The notes beneath the pieces are model-generated. The model worked only from the letters and a program-made list of their open reading frames with translations. It did no database searches and was not told the origin of the DNA. Positions 51,364 to 59,787 of a stretch of 64,000 bases of DNA are shown in pieces. Source of the stretch: Brevibacillus sp042683565 (GTDB lineage: Bacteria > Bacillota > Bacilli > Brevibacillales > Brevibacillaceae). The first letter of the stretch is position 1. The number at the start of each line of letters is the position of its first letter. The translations under genes were made by a program, and so were the position numbers. The stretch spans positions 1-64,000 of the forward strand of contig NZ_JBHUJW010000018.1 of NCBI RefSeq assembly GCF_042683565.1, given 5' to 3'.

Positions 51364-52477
51364 TCAGCGTTTGATTTGCGATCTCAGATAGGCGTCGATG
51401 AATACGTCGATCTCCCCGTCCATGACCGCTTGCACGTTGCCTACCTCTACGTTGGTGCGGTGGTCCTTGACCAGGCTGTATGGGTGAAAGACGTACGAAC
51501 GAATCTGGCTGCCCCAGGCGATGTCCTTTTGTTCGCCCTGGATCGCGGCCATCGCTTTTTCCTGCTCTTCCCGTTTCCGTTCAAACAGACGCGCTGTAAG
51601 CATCTTCATGGCGCGCTCCCGGTTTTTGATCTGCGAGCGCTCTGTTTGGCACGTCACGACAATCCCGGTAGGCAAGTGCGTGATCCGGACTGCGGAGTCA
51701 GTCGTGTTGATGTGCTGCCCGCCTGCGCCGCTTGAACGGTAGGTGTCGATCTTGAGGTCCTCTGTGCGAATGTCAACCGAGTTGTCGTCCTCGATCTCCG
51801 GCAGGACGTTACAGGAGACAAACGAGGTGTGGCGTCTGCCCGATGCATCGAATGGCGAAATCCGTACGAGCCGGTGAACCCCCTTTTCTGATTTGAGGTA
51901 CCCGTACGCATTGTGCCCTTTGATCAGCAGCGTGACGCTCTTGATGCCTGCCTCGTCCCCTGGCAGGTAGTCCAGGGTCTCCACTTTGAAGCCTTTGGCG
52001 TCGCCCCAGCGCGTATACATACGCAGCAGCATCGACGCCCAATCCTGGGATTCCGTCCCACCCGCGCCGGGGTGCAGTTCCAGGATCGCATTGTTCTTAT
52101 CGTACTGATCGCTCAGCAACAGTTCCAGCTCGAAGCTCTCAAAAGCCTTTTTCAGCTCCTGGGTGCTGTCGTACAGATCCTGGATGAGGGACTGATCCCC
52201 TTCTTCGATGACCAGCTCGAGCATCAATTGCAGGTCCTCGTACTGGGAATCCAGCTTGCCCATCGTCTCCACGAGACTTCTGACGGCGTTCAGTTCACTG
52301 ATAGTTTTTTGCGCTGCATCGTTGTCGTCCCAGAAATCGGGTGCCAGCATGCGCTCCTCCAGTTCACCGATCCGCTCCTCTTTTACAGGGAGGTCAAAGA
52401 GACCCCCTGATATCTGCTAAACGCTTAGCCATACTGGACATCTCTTGTTTGATGTCCGCAATATCGATTAATGCCAT
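51364..52477 (-). CDS. prfB: Peptide chain release factor 2 (programmed +1 frameshift)
   Basis: Full length is 370 residues, read from ATG 52477 through 27 codons to CTT (52397-52399), then +1 past the T of the in-frame TGA (52394-52396) and on to 51364. The first part reads MALIDIADIKQEMSSMAKRL. The main frame has the peptidyl-tRNA hydrolysis motif GAGGQHINTTDSAVRITH and the stop-codon tripeptide region around SPFDASGRRHTSF. AAGGTGATT precedes the ATG. RF2 terminates at UGA and UAA, so low RF2 promotes its own frameshift. Confidence 0.96.
52393..52408 (-). promoter_or_regulatory. prfB +1 frameshift site
   Basis: The minus strand reads AGGGGGTCTCTTTGAC, one base away from the E. coli element. 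It has a Shine-Dalgarno-like AGGGGG, a slippery CTT, an in-frame TGA and a following C. This is the well-known RF2 autoregulation signal. Confidence 0.95.
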
Positions 52478-52590
52478 GTTGCGAATCACCTTCTCTTCCG
52501 TAAGCTAAGAATATTGTATCGCAAAATGCCAGATCCGCAACCTGACAACGCGTCAGGAGGGGGAAGGTGGTCGTTTTTTATGGCCATTCG

Positions 52591-53052
52591 TCAAAGTTGC
52601 GGCGGCTTTGGCGGCGACGGCGAAGATCTCAGGTCACGGATTTCGCGTACGGGTCCTCTTTCCGCCGGGGCGGACTTGACAAGCGTCAGGTGAGTGGCGC
52701 GCCCCGCCGTTCGTTTTTTCGCGCGTGAATGTTTATTCATTTTTTTGCATGTAATATTCGCACCCTTTGCTCGCTCTGCTCCGCTCTTATCTACAAGCCC
52801 ATGAGGGGCGACGAGAAATGCATTCGACCAGACCGTCCGGGGAATTTCCGAGACCACTCGCTCTTCGGGAAAAACGGGGTCCTCGGCAGTAAACACTTCC
52901 AGCCGTGAGCTGCTTGCCGTTTCTTTCCCATCACTGATGACTTGCACCGATCGATTTTCTTTTCCGACGCGCAGGACGGCCTTCAGCGTATCCGCGATCC
53001 GCTCCAGAATGCTTACTGCTTGTATACCCATCACGTTGACTGTCGTTTTCAT
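52591..53052 (-). CDS. Hypothetical protein between secA and prfB
   Basis: A 153-residue protein I do not recognise. The first 50 residues look folded (MGIQAVSILERIADTLKAVL, then KENRSVQVISDGKET). The second half is basic and disordered (KKMNKHSRAKKRTAGRATH), ending in a Pro/Ser-rich tail PSPPKPPQL. The ATG has GGGGGA about 6 bases before it. No membrane or signal sequence. It may be an ordinary lineage-specific gene; the tail could alternatively be a fortuitous extension. Confidence 0.5.
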   Translation of the reverse strand: MKTTVNVMGIQAVSILERIADTLKAVLRVGKENRSVQVISDGKETASSSRLEVFTAEDPVFPEERVVSEIPRTVWSNAFLVAPHGLVDKSGAERAKGANITCKKMNKHSRAKKRTAGRATHLTLVKSAPAERGPVREIRDLRSSPSPPKPPQL

Positions 53053-53234
53053 CGTTCATTCCCCCGTCATCGTGTATTCGGAAAAAGTGTTGTACTTACG
53101 ATTCTATGGCTTTTTCAAATGATTTCCACCAGAATCGTTCGATGGCTTTTTCCAGTGTTAGACAAATCGACGATCCTCTGCCGACGAGGGAAACAGGAAA
53201 GGGACGAACGTTGTCTACGCAAAAGGAATCAACA

Positions 53235-53273
53235 GGAAAAAAACATCCCCTCCCGCAGGCTGCGGTGGGGATG
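53235..53273 (-). terminator. Intrinsic terminator after secA
   Basis: ACATCCCC-CCGCA and TGCGG-GGGGATGT form a 13-bp stem followed by TTTTTTT on the minus strand, 17 bases past the secA stop. Confidence 0.93.
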
Positions 53274-53289
53274 TCGGCCGCACTTTCGA

Positions 53290-55806
53290 TTATCGCTTGT
53301 TGCTGCGGCGGCGCTCCTGCTGCTCGGCACGGCGCTGCGCGCGGTTTTTCGGATCGGCATCGCCCGACGTGTCACTGTCAGGACGATCGGACGGACCGGA
53401 TGTCTGCAGCTTGCTCGGGTCCATACCCTGGCCGCGGATGACGTCCTGACGCTCCAGGTTTTGGCTGACTTCCGCTTTCATGATGTACATGGCGACTTCT
53501 TCTTCGACCGCCGCAATCATGGACTGGAACATTTCGTAGCCTTCAAACTGGTATTCGCGCAGCGGATCGTTCTGTCCGTAAGCGCGCAGGTGAATCCCTT
53601 GACGCAGCTGATCCATCGCATCGATGTGATCCATCCACTTGCTGTCGACAGCGCGCAGGATGACCACTTTTTCAAATTCGCGGATCATGTCGCCAATCTC
53701 GGCTTCACGCTGTGCGTACTGCCTGTCGATCTCGGCTTTCAGAAGCTCGCGGATTTCTTCCGCTTCTTTGCCTTTCAGCATTTTCACGGTAATGGTTTCT
53801 TCATGCAGGAACGAATGGTTGGCTGTATCCGCCAACGCCTGCAGATCCCAATCTTCTGGCACCTCTTCTTTCGGACAATGCGTCTCGATGTTGCGGTCCA
53901 TGACGCTGTACAGCATGCCCAGCGCAACCTCGCGCAAGTTTTCCTGCTCGAGAATGTCGCGGCGCTGCTTGTAGATGACCAGACGCTGCTGGTTCATGAC
54001 GTCGTCGTATTGGAGTACGCCTTTACGGGCATCGAAGTTGGCGCCCTCTACCCGCTTCTGGGCGGATTCGACAGCGCGCGTCACGAGACGGCTCTCGATC
54101 GGCATGTCTTCTTCCATACCCAGACGATCCATCATGTTCATGATGTTGTCCGCACCAAAACGGCGCATCAGTTCATCCTGCATGGAGAGGAAGAACTGGG
54201 AGGAACCCGGGTCCCCCTGACGGCCGGCACGACCGCGCAGCTGGTTGTCGATCCGGCGGCTCTCGTGACGTTCGGTACCGATAATGTGCAGACCGCCCAG
54301 TTCGGCTACGCCTTCTCCGAGCTGGATGTCGGTACCGCGGCCCGCCATGTTCGTCGCGATCGTCACCGCTCCGTACTGGCCGGCACGAGCGACGATCTCC
54401 GCCTCGCGAGCATGCTGCTTCGCGTTCAGGACGTTGTGAGGCACGCCTTTTTGCTTCAGCATCTGGGACAGGCGCTCCGAATTCTCGATGGAAATGGTAC
54501 CCACGAGGACCGGCTGGCCTTTTTTGTGGCGTTCCACGATGTCGTTGACCACGGCGCGGTACTTCGCAGCCTCGGTCTTGAATACCAGGTCAGGCAAATC
54601 AATACGCGCCACCGGCTTGTTCGTCGGAATGACGACGACATCGAGGCCGTAAATCTTTTTGAACTCTTCTTCTTCCGTTTTCGCCGTACCAGTCATACCG
54701 GACAGCTTCTGGTACATCCGGAAGTAGTTTTGCAAGGTGATCGTCGCCAGCGTCATGCTCTCGCTCTGCACGCGCAGACCTTCCTTGGCTTCAATCGCCT
54801 GGTGCAGGCCGTCACTGTAACGGCGGCCCACCATCAGACGTCCGGTAAACTCGTCGACGATCACGACTTCGCCTTCCTGCACCACGTAGTCCACGTCGCG
54901 CTTGAACAGGACTTGCGCCTTCAGGGCAGCCGTAATGTGGTGGTTCAAGGTGATGTGGGCCGTGTCGTACAGATTCTCGATGTTAAACGCCTGCTCCACC
55001 TTGCTGACGCCTTCGTCTGTCAAGGAAACGATCTTCAGCTTCTCGTCGATCGTGAAGTCTTTTTCCAGCTCCAGTCGTTTGACGAAGTGTGAGCAGATGT
55101 AATACAGCTCGGTCGAACGGTTCGCGGAGCCGGAAATGATCAGCGGCGTACGCGCTTCGTCGATCAGAATGCTGTCCACCTCGTCGATGATGGCATAAAA
55201 CAGCGGCCGCTGCACCATTTGTTCCTTGTACAGCACCATGTTGTCGCGCAAGTAGTCGAAGCCGAACTCATTGTTGGTACCGTACGTAATGTCGCATGCG
55301 TATGCGGCGCGCTTTTCTTCCGCGCTCATCCCGTTCTTGTTCAGGCCAACCGTCAGCCCCAGGAAGTTGTAGAGCCGACCCATGATGGTCGAGTCGCGCT
55401 CCGCCAAATATTCGTTCACCGTAACGACGTGCACGCCTTTCCCCAGCAAGGCGTTAAGGTAGGTGGCCAGCGTCGCTACCAGCGTTTTCCCTTCACCGGT
55501 CTTCATCTCGGAAATACGGCCTTCCTGCAGAACCATACCACCGATCAACTGGACGTCAAAATGCCTCATGCCGAGAACCCGTTTGGATGCCTCTCGGACA
55601 ACGGCAAACGCTTCATTCAAAATCTGGTCCAGTTCTTCTCCGTTTTGCAGGCGAGCCTTGAATTCGGAAGTCTTTTCCCGCAGCTGCTCGTCAGAGAGTG
55701 CTGCCATGCTTGGTTCCAGCGCGTTGATCGCTTCTACGCGCTTAAACATTTTTTTGACTTCGCGTTCATTGCTGTCGCCAAAAATCTTTTTAACGAGTCC
55801 TAACAT
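53290..55806 (-). CDS. secA: Preprotein translocase motor ATPase SecA
   Basis: An 838-residue motor that drives proteins through SecYEG. Walker A is MKTGEGKTLVATLA, Walker B is in IIDEVDSILIDEART, and ATPase motifs through TIATNMAGRGTDIQLG are intact. Preprotein cross-linking and helical scaffold domains follow. The family start MLGLVKKIFGDSNEREVKK is at 55806 with AAGGGGTG upstream. The C-terminus ends in a basic NRAQRRAEQQERRRSNKR and lacks the usual zinc-binding Cys motif. Confidence 0.97.
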   Translation of the reverse strand: MLGLVKKIFGDSNEREVKKMFKRVEAINALEPSMAALSDEQLREKTSEFKARLQNGEELDQILNEAFAVVREASKRVLGMRHFDVQLIGGMVLQEGRISEMKTGEGKTLVATLATYLNALLGKGVHVVTVNEYLAERDSTIMGRLYNFLGLTVGLNKNGMSAEEKRAAYACDITYGTNNEFGFDYLRDNMVLYKEQMVQRPLFYAIIDEVDSILIDEARTPLIISGSANRSTELYYICSHFVKRLELEKDFTIDEKLKIVSLTDEGVSKVEQAFNIENLYDTAHITLNHHITAALKAQVLFKRDVDYVVQEGEVVIVDEFTGRLMVGRRYSDGLHQAIEAKEGLRVQSESMTLATITLQNYFRMYQKLSGMTGTAKTEEEEFKKIYGLDVVVIPTNKPVARIDLPDLVFKTEAAKYRAVVNDIVERHKKGQPVLVGTISIENSERLSQMLKQKGVPHNVLNAKQHAREAEIVARAGQYGAVTIATNMAGRGTDIQLGEGVAELGGLHIIGTERHESRRIDNQLRGRAGRQGDPGSSQFFLSMQDELMRRFGADNIMNMMDRLGMEEDMPIESRLVTRAVESAQKRVEGANFDARKGVLQYDDVMNQQRLVIYKQRRDILEQENLREVALGMLYSVMDRNIETHCPKEEVPEDWDLQALADTANHSFLHEETITVKMLKGKEAEEIRELLKAEIDRQYAQREAEIGDMIREFEKVVILRAVDSKWMDHIDAMDQLRQGIHLRAYGQNDPLREYQFEGYEMFQSMIAAVEEEVAMYIMKAEVSQNLERQDVIRGQGMDPSKLQTSGPSDRPDSDTSGDADPKNRAQRRAEQQERRRSNKR

Positions 55807-55957
55807 GAGGACACCCCTTCCATATGCTCCCAATGCAAGATAGGTCTTTCGTCTCGGTTTGGGAGTGCTCCACATATCTCTATAAAGAGATACCGATTCT
55901 CCGAAATAAACTCTCTCTAAAAATCTATTCTAACAAATCATTTCCCCACTACACAAG

Positions 55958-55989
55958 TAAAGGGAGTTGCCAATAGCAACTCCCTAGTT
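55958..55989 (-). terminator. Hairpin terminator after hpf
   Basis: AGGGAGTTGC and GGCAACTCCCT form a 10-bp stem with a 5-base loop, followed by TTTACTTG on the minus strand, 34 bases past hpf. The T-run is short. The remaining 55807-55957 interval should hold the secA promoter; none was placed confidently. Confidence 0.7.
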
Positions 55990-56018
55990 TTATACGAGTA
56001 ACAGGCTATAAAGTTTCG

Positions 56019-56573
56019 TTATTTGGCTTCAATCAACCCGTAGCGCCCGTCATGACGGCGGTACACCACACTCACATCGTTGGTATCGCTGTTCTGGAAT
56101 ACAAAGAAGTTGTGTCCCAGCATATCCATTTGCATAACAGCTTCATGGGCATCCATCGGTTTCAGGTTGAAACGCTTGGTGCGGACAATGTCAATGTCCA
56201 CATCTTCCTCGTCGCTCTCCTCGGCCAGCACTACAGCGGCTGAATGACTCGCATTGACTTTTGCCGTAGAATCGACGCGCAACTTGCGCATGAGCTTCGT
56301 TTTGTGCTTGCGAATTTGACGTTCCAGTTTTTCTACCACCAGATCGATCGCAGCGTACATATCCTCATGGGTTTCCTCTGCCCGGATAATCACCCCGCCG
56401 AGCGGGATTGTTACCTCGATCGTGCCTTCTTCCCGATGAACCCGCATGGTTACATGGGCTTCGGCAGGCTGCGGTGTTTCAAAATACTTCTCGAGACGGC
56501 CCACTTTCCTTTCCACATACTCACGAAGTGCTGCAGTGATTTGAATGTTTTCTCCACGAATGTTAAATTTCAT
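56019..56573 (-). CDS. hpf: Ribosome hibernation-promoting factor, long form
   Basis: A 184-residue protein that dimerises 70S ribosomes into inactive 100S particles in stationary phase. The N-terminal RaiA-like domain (about 1-110) starts MKFNIRGENIQITAALREYV. The C-terminal dimerisation domain (about 125-184) has DIVRTKRFNLKPMDAHEAVM. ATG 56573 follows AAGGGGG. A well-formed sigma-H promoter lies just upstream, fitting growth-phase control. Confidence 0.96.
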   Translation of the reverse strand: MKFNIRGENIQITAALREYVERKVGRLEKYFETPQPAEAHVTMRVHREEGTIEVTIPLGGVIIRAEETHEDMYAAIDLVVEKLERQIRKHKTKLMRKLRVDSTAKVNASHSAAVVLAEESDEEDVDIDIVRTKRFNLKPMDAHEAVMQMDMLGHNFFVFQNSDTNDVSVVYRRHDGRYGLIEAK

Positions 56574-56602
56574 GGTTCCAACCCCCTTCCGTCTAGTTAA
56601 GA

Positions 56603-56631
56603 ATATTCGTCGGAAAGGCAAATAATCCTTC
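56603..56631 (-). promoter_or_regulatory. Sigma-H promoter of hpf
   Basis: On the minus strand GAAGGATTA (56623-56631) and GACGAATAT (56603-56611), separated by 11 bases, fit the sigma-H consensus RNAGGAWWW-N11/12-RNNGAATWW at every defined position. It lies 30 bases before the hpf ATG. Confidence 0.8.
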
Positions 56632-56718
56632 TGGCTCCCTCCAAAAAAATGATACAAAATATTTACTATTCGTTCATATTCGACATAACTCTACTAATAC
56701 TTACTAAATTTCCGGTGC

Positions 56719-56724
56719 TATAAT
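56719..56724 (+). promoter_or_regulatory. Extended -10 element on the plus strand
   Basis: TGCTATAAT (extended -10) lies on the plus strand upstream of hpf, with no plus-strand gene downstream. It is followed 60 bases later by a bidirectional hairpin. It may drive a small RNA or be accidental. Confidence 0.3.
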
Positions 56725-56774
56725 GCGTGGAATCAACAAAATCCGCCAATTGCGCATCCAGAAATAACCGACTG

Positions 56775-56816
56775 ACATAATAATCCCCCTGCACCCTTCA
56801 CCGGGCCAGGGGGATT
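56775..56816. terminator. Terminator after the cold-shock gene
   Basis: AATCCCCCTG and CAGGGGGATT form a 10-bp stem with a 15-base loop, 10 bases past the cold-shock stop, with TTATTATG on the minus side and TTTCCTG on the plus side. Confidence 0.75.
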
Positions 56817-56825
56817 TCCTGTTTT

Positions 56826-57023
56826 CTACAGTTTGACGACGTTTGCTGCTTGCGGACCGCGATCGCCTTCCACAATGTCAAATTCTACAGCCTGGCCTTC
56901 TTCCAGACTGCGAAAGCCTTCAGACTGGATCGCCGAGAAGTGGACGAATACATCGTCGCCGCCTTCCCGCTCAATGAAGCCGAAACCTTTTTCTGCATTA
57001 AACCATTTTACTCTGCCTTGCAT
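56826..57023 (-). CDS. Cold-shock protein (CspB/CspC-like)
   Basis: A 65-residue OB-fold RNA chaperone. RNP1 is KGFGFIER and RNP2 is VFVHFSAI; the start MQGRVKWFNAEKGFG is standard. It binds single-stranded RNA and melts structure in cold or stationary cells. The ATG at 57023 is used. AAGGG lies 12 bases upstream. It is monocistronic, ended by a strong hairpin. Confidence 0.95.
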   Translation of the reverse strand: MQGRVKWFNAEKGFGFIEREGGDDVFVHFSAIQSEGFRSLEEGQAVEFDIVEGDRGPQAANVVKL

Positions 57024-57116
57024 GAAACAGCACAACCCTTTCTTTTGCGAAAAATTTGGATAGATATCCTGCGTGGTTCTTTTCTAGTGTACCCAAAAAG
57101 GCGGCTGTCATTCCCT

Positions 57117-57791
57117 TTATTTAGGGGTATATCGCTTCTCCAGTCCTCGCACGACTACCCGCGAGAGGAACAGCGTGAGGATTAAATAGATCGCTCCGGA
57201 GGTGAGGTACGGAGGGAAGCGCTCGAACGTATTTTTCGCAACGTTGAAAGCCGCATAGCCAAGCTCCGGTGTCGCAATGATCGCGAGCAGGGAGGAGTCC
57301 TTCAGCAAGGCGATAAACTCATTGCCAAGCGCAGGGAGCATGCGCAAAAAGGCTTGCGGGATAATGATCAGGCGCATCGCCATCCCTTTGGTCATCCCCA
57401 GCGAACGCGCAGCTTCCATCTGGCCGGGATCAATGGACTGGATTCCTGCGCGAAAGATCTCCGCAATATACGCCGCTGCGTTCAAGGTCAGCGACACATA
57501 ACCGGAAAACAGGGCTTCCGGCACCTTTGCCTCGGGGAAAAAGATACCCCAAATGCTCGGGATAACTGCCGTATGAATCAGCAAGATTTGCAAAAACAGG
57601 GGAGTGCCGCGAAACAGCTCCACGTAGATAGCTGCCGGCGCCTTGAAGTAGGCTTTGTCGGACATCTTGCCCAAGCCGATAAACAAGCCAAGGATCGTCC
57701 CGCAAATAACGGCTACCGTCGTGAGCAGAATCGTATTGCCGACACCACGTATGAATAATTCCCGATAATCATAAACTACACTCCAGTCCAA
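57117..57791 (-). CDS. Polar amino acid ABC transporter permease
   Basis: A 224-residue inner-membrane permease of the HisM/GlnP type. TTILLTTVAVICGTILGLFIG begins the membrane domain. The EAA loop that contacts the ATPase is EAARSLGMTKGMAMRLIIIPQA. The TTG at 57791 follows AGGAGG by 7 bases. The binding-protein gene lies directly upstream. No ATPase gene is adjacent. Confidence 0.9.
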   Translation of the reverse strand: MDWSVVYDYRELFIRGVGNTILLTTVAVICGTILGLFIGLGKMSDKAYFKAPAAIYVELFRGTPLFLQILLIHTAVIPSIWGIFFPEAKVPEALFSGYVSLTLNAAAYIAEIFRAGIQSIDPGQMEAARSLGMTKGMAMRLIIIPQAFLRMLPALGNEFIALLKDSSLLAIIATPELGYAAFNVAKNTFERFPPYLTSGAIYLILTLFLSRVVVRGLEKRYTPK

Positions 57792-57876
57792 GTGCACGCC
57801 TCCTCTCATTAGCTGCACAAGCACAAGGAACGGGTACGCCTCTGGACGCACCCGTCTTGCGCTACATCTACTGCCG

Positions 57877-58692
57877 TTATTGGCCGAAATACTTTTCGTT
57901 GATTTCTTTCAGCTTGCCGTTTTCCTTGATTGTCTTCATGCCTTGGTTGATTTTGTCCAGCAGCTCGGTGTTGCCTTTTTTCACGATGATGCCGTAATGC
58001 TCGACCTCGAACGAATCATCCTTGACCAGCTTGAATTTCTTGTCTTTTATTTTCTTCGCGTAGTCCTGAAGCACAGCGTTGTCCGCTACAACAGCGTCTA
58101 CCCGGCCGATGAAGAAGTCGTCTACGGCAGACGGCGTATCGTCGTAGCCTTTGATGCCTTCATACGTATCGCCGAATGTCTTTTTCACGACTTGCTCGCC
58201 TGTCGTGGCAGACTGCACCCCGATCTTTTTGCCTTTCAGCTCCGACAGCTTGGTCACAGTCGAATCTTCCGGCAGAAGAATCAGCTGGTTCGCATCGAAG
58301 TAAGGCTCCGAAAAGTCGTATTTTTGTTTGCGCTCATCCGTGATGGTAACAGCGGAGATTCCCATGTCGACATTCCCTTTGTCAATGCCGTCAAACAGCG
58401 GGTCCCAACCGGTGTTTTTCACTTCGATCTTGATTCCGGCAGCATCCGCTACCGCTTGGATCACATCGATGTCAAAGCCCGTGATTTTGTCTGCCTCCAT
58501 CTTTTCAAATGGCGGATAAGCAGCGTCCGTACCTACTACATAAACCTTTTCCGTGGTTCCCGCTCCTGAACCGCCATTCGATGCTTGCTGGCCGCCCGAT
58601 GCTTGACCGCCGCCCGATCCGCAGGCTGAGACCATCAGTCCCACCCCTACAGTCAACGCAAGTGTAGCCAGCCATTTTTTCCCGATCCTCAA
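57877..58692 (-). CDS. Amino acid ABC transporter substrate-binding lipoprotein
   Basis: A 271-residue family 3 solute-binding protein. A signal sequence ends in the lipobox LMVSAC, followed by a Gly/Ser/Gln linker. The ligand-binding region has VVGTDAAYPPFEKM, GFDIDVIQAVADAAG and the Arg-containing MGISAVTITDERKQ. TTG 58692 follows AAGGGGG by 8 bases. With the downstream permease it forms an uptake system, probably for a polar amino acid. Confidence 0.92.
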   Translation of the reverse strand: MRIGKKWLATLALTVGVGLMVSACGSGGGQASGGQQASNGGSGAGTTEKVYVVGTDAAYPPFEKMEADKITGFDIDVIQAVADAAGIKIEVKNTGWDPLFDGIDKGNVDMGISAVTITDERKQKYDFSEPYFDANQLILLPEDSTVTKLSELKGKKIGVQSATTGEQVVKKTFGDTYEGIKGYDDTPSAVDDFFIGRVDAVVADNAVLQDYAKKIKDKKFKLVKDDSFEVEHYGIIVKKGNTELLDKINQGMKTIKENGKLKEINEKYFGQ

Positions 58693-58727
58693 TCGAAAAA
58701 CCCCCTTGATACTGTCTCTTTGTGATT

Positions 58728-58800
58728 TTATCCACAGACTTATACACAAACAAATCATGTGTAATTCGCTTACTCCACAAGGTTATCCACATTTTACACA
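58728..58800. promoter_or_regulatory. Cluster of DnaA boxes
   Basis: TTATCCACA occurs twice exactly (58728-58736 and 58783-58791), with TTATACACA (58740-58748) and TTTTACACA (58792-58800) between and after, all on the plus strand. These are consensus or one- to two-base variants of the DnaA box TTATCCACA. The cluster lies 36-108 bases before the binding-protein start. The rest of 58693-58989 shows nothing. Confidence 0.6.
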
Positions 58801-58989
58801 TGAAGTTGCGCACAAGCTGGGCGCAGCAATTTCTTGCTCGTTTCGCGGCCATTTTTCACTCCGGTCAGAATGAGATGTCCACAACGGGCAAGAAGTTGCC
58901 AGAAAAAATGAAAGATTTCTGTCAGATATACTTCTATCTGATACACAGGAATCCTCCTAGAAAATGCAGGCATCGCAGAAAAATATGAA

Positions 58990-59787
58990 TTATTCTTTTT
59001 CTGCTAAAATGATAATCTCCACCCGGCGGTTGCGCGCACGGTTCTCCTCATTGGAATTATCCACTAACGGCCTGGATTCTCCCAATCCTGCTACTGTAAA
59101 GCGGGTGGGAGACAATGTGTACACATCAACCATTTCCCGCATTACCGCAATGGCGCGACCCGTCGACAGCTCCCAATTCGTCTTGTAGTGGCTTCGGGCA
59201 ATCGGCACATCGTCAGTGTATCCCTCGATCCGCACGCGGTTGCCAAACTTCTGCAGCACACCCGCTACCGTCCCGACGACCTTTTTGCCCTCCTGCTTCA
59301 GCTCGTCCGAACCGCTTGCAAACAGGATGCTCACCGGCAGGCGGATACGCAAACCTTCTTGCGTCTCTTCAAAATCGAGATTCAGCTCGGCCAATGCGGA
59401 AGACAGCTGCGTTCGCACCGTTTCCATGTCGCGCTGAGCCGTGTCTGTCTCAGCAGAGCCAATCGGCGGGGCAGGAACAGCTGCATCCGGCACGGGTGGC
59501 TCCCCGGTATTTACCAGCGCCCTTTTCTGCGCTTCCAGTTCATGCACTTCCCGCTGCAGCTCCAGCTTTTGCAAGTTCAGCAGATCCATGCTCTCGTGGA
59601 CTTGCTGCAGTGCCGCTTGTTGCTGGGCCGTTTCCTTTTTGGCTTCTTCCCGCTGGGTCTGTATGCTGGTCGCGTGGGACGCCGCGATAATCACCACGAT
59701 GACGAACAACAGCGTAATCAGGTCGCTGTAGCTGATCAGCCAGCTTTTCTCCAGCTCCTTCTCGTCGTACAGCCGGTCGTCAAGCAT
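58990..59787 (-). CDS. motB: Flagellar motor stator protein MotB
   Basis: A 265-residue stator subunit. The single membrane helix SYSDLITLLFVIVVIIAA carries the essential ion-binding Asp22. A coiled, Pro-rich linker follows (about 45-125). The C-terminal OmpA-like peptidoglycan-binding domain (about 140-260) has IEGYTDDVPIARSHYKTNWE and ending NRRVEIIIL. It overlaps motA by 8 bases. Proton or sodium use cannot be told by eye. Confidence 0.93.
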   Translation of the reverse strand: MLDDRLYDEKELEKSWLISYSDLITLLFVIVVIIAASHATSIQTQREEAKKETAQQQAALQQVHESMDLLNLQKLELQREVHELEAQKRALVNTGEPPVPDAAVPAPPIGSAETDTAQRDMETVRTQLSSALAELNLDFEETQEGLRIRLPVSILFASGSDELKQEGKKVVGTVAGVLQKFGNRVRIEGYTDDVPIARSHYKTNWELSTGRAIAVMREMVDVYTLSPTRFTVAGLGESRPLVDNSNEENRARNRRVEIIILAEKE

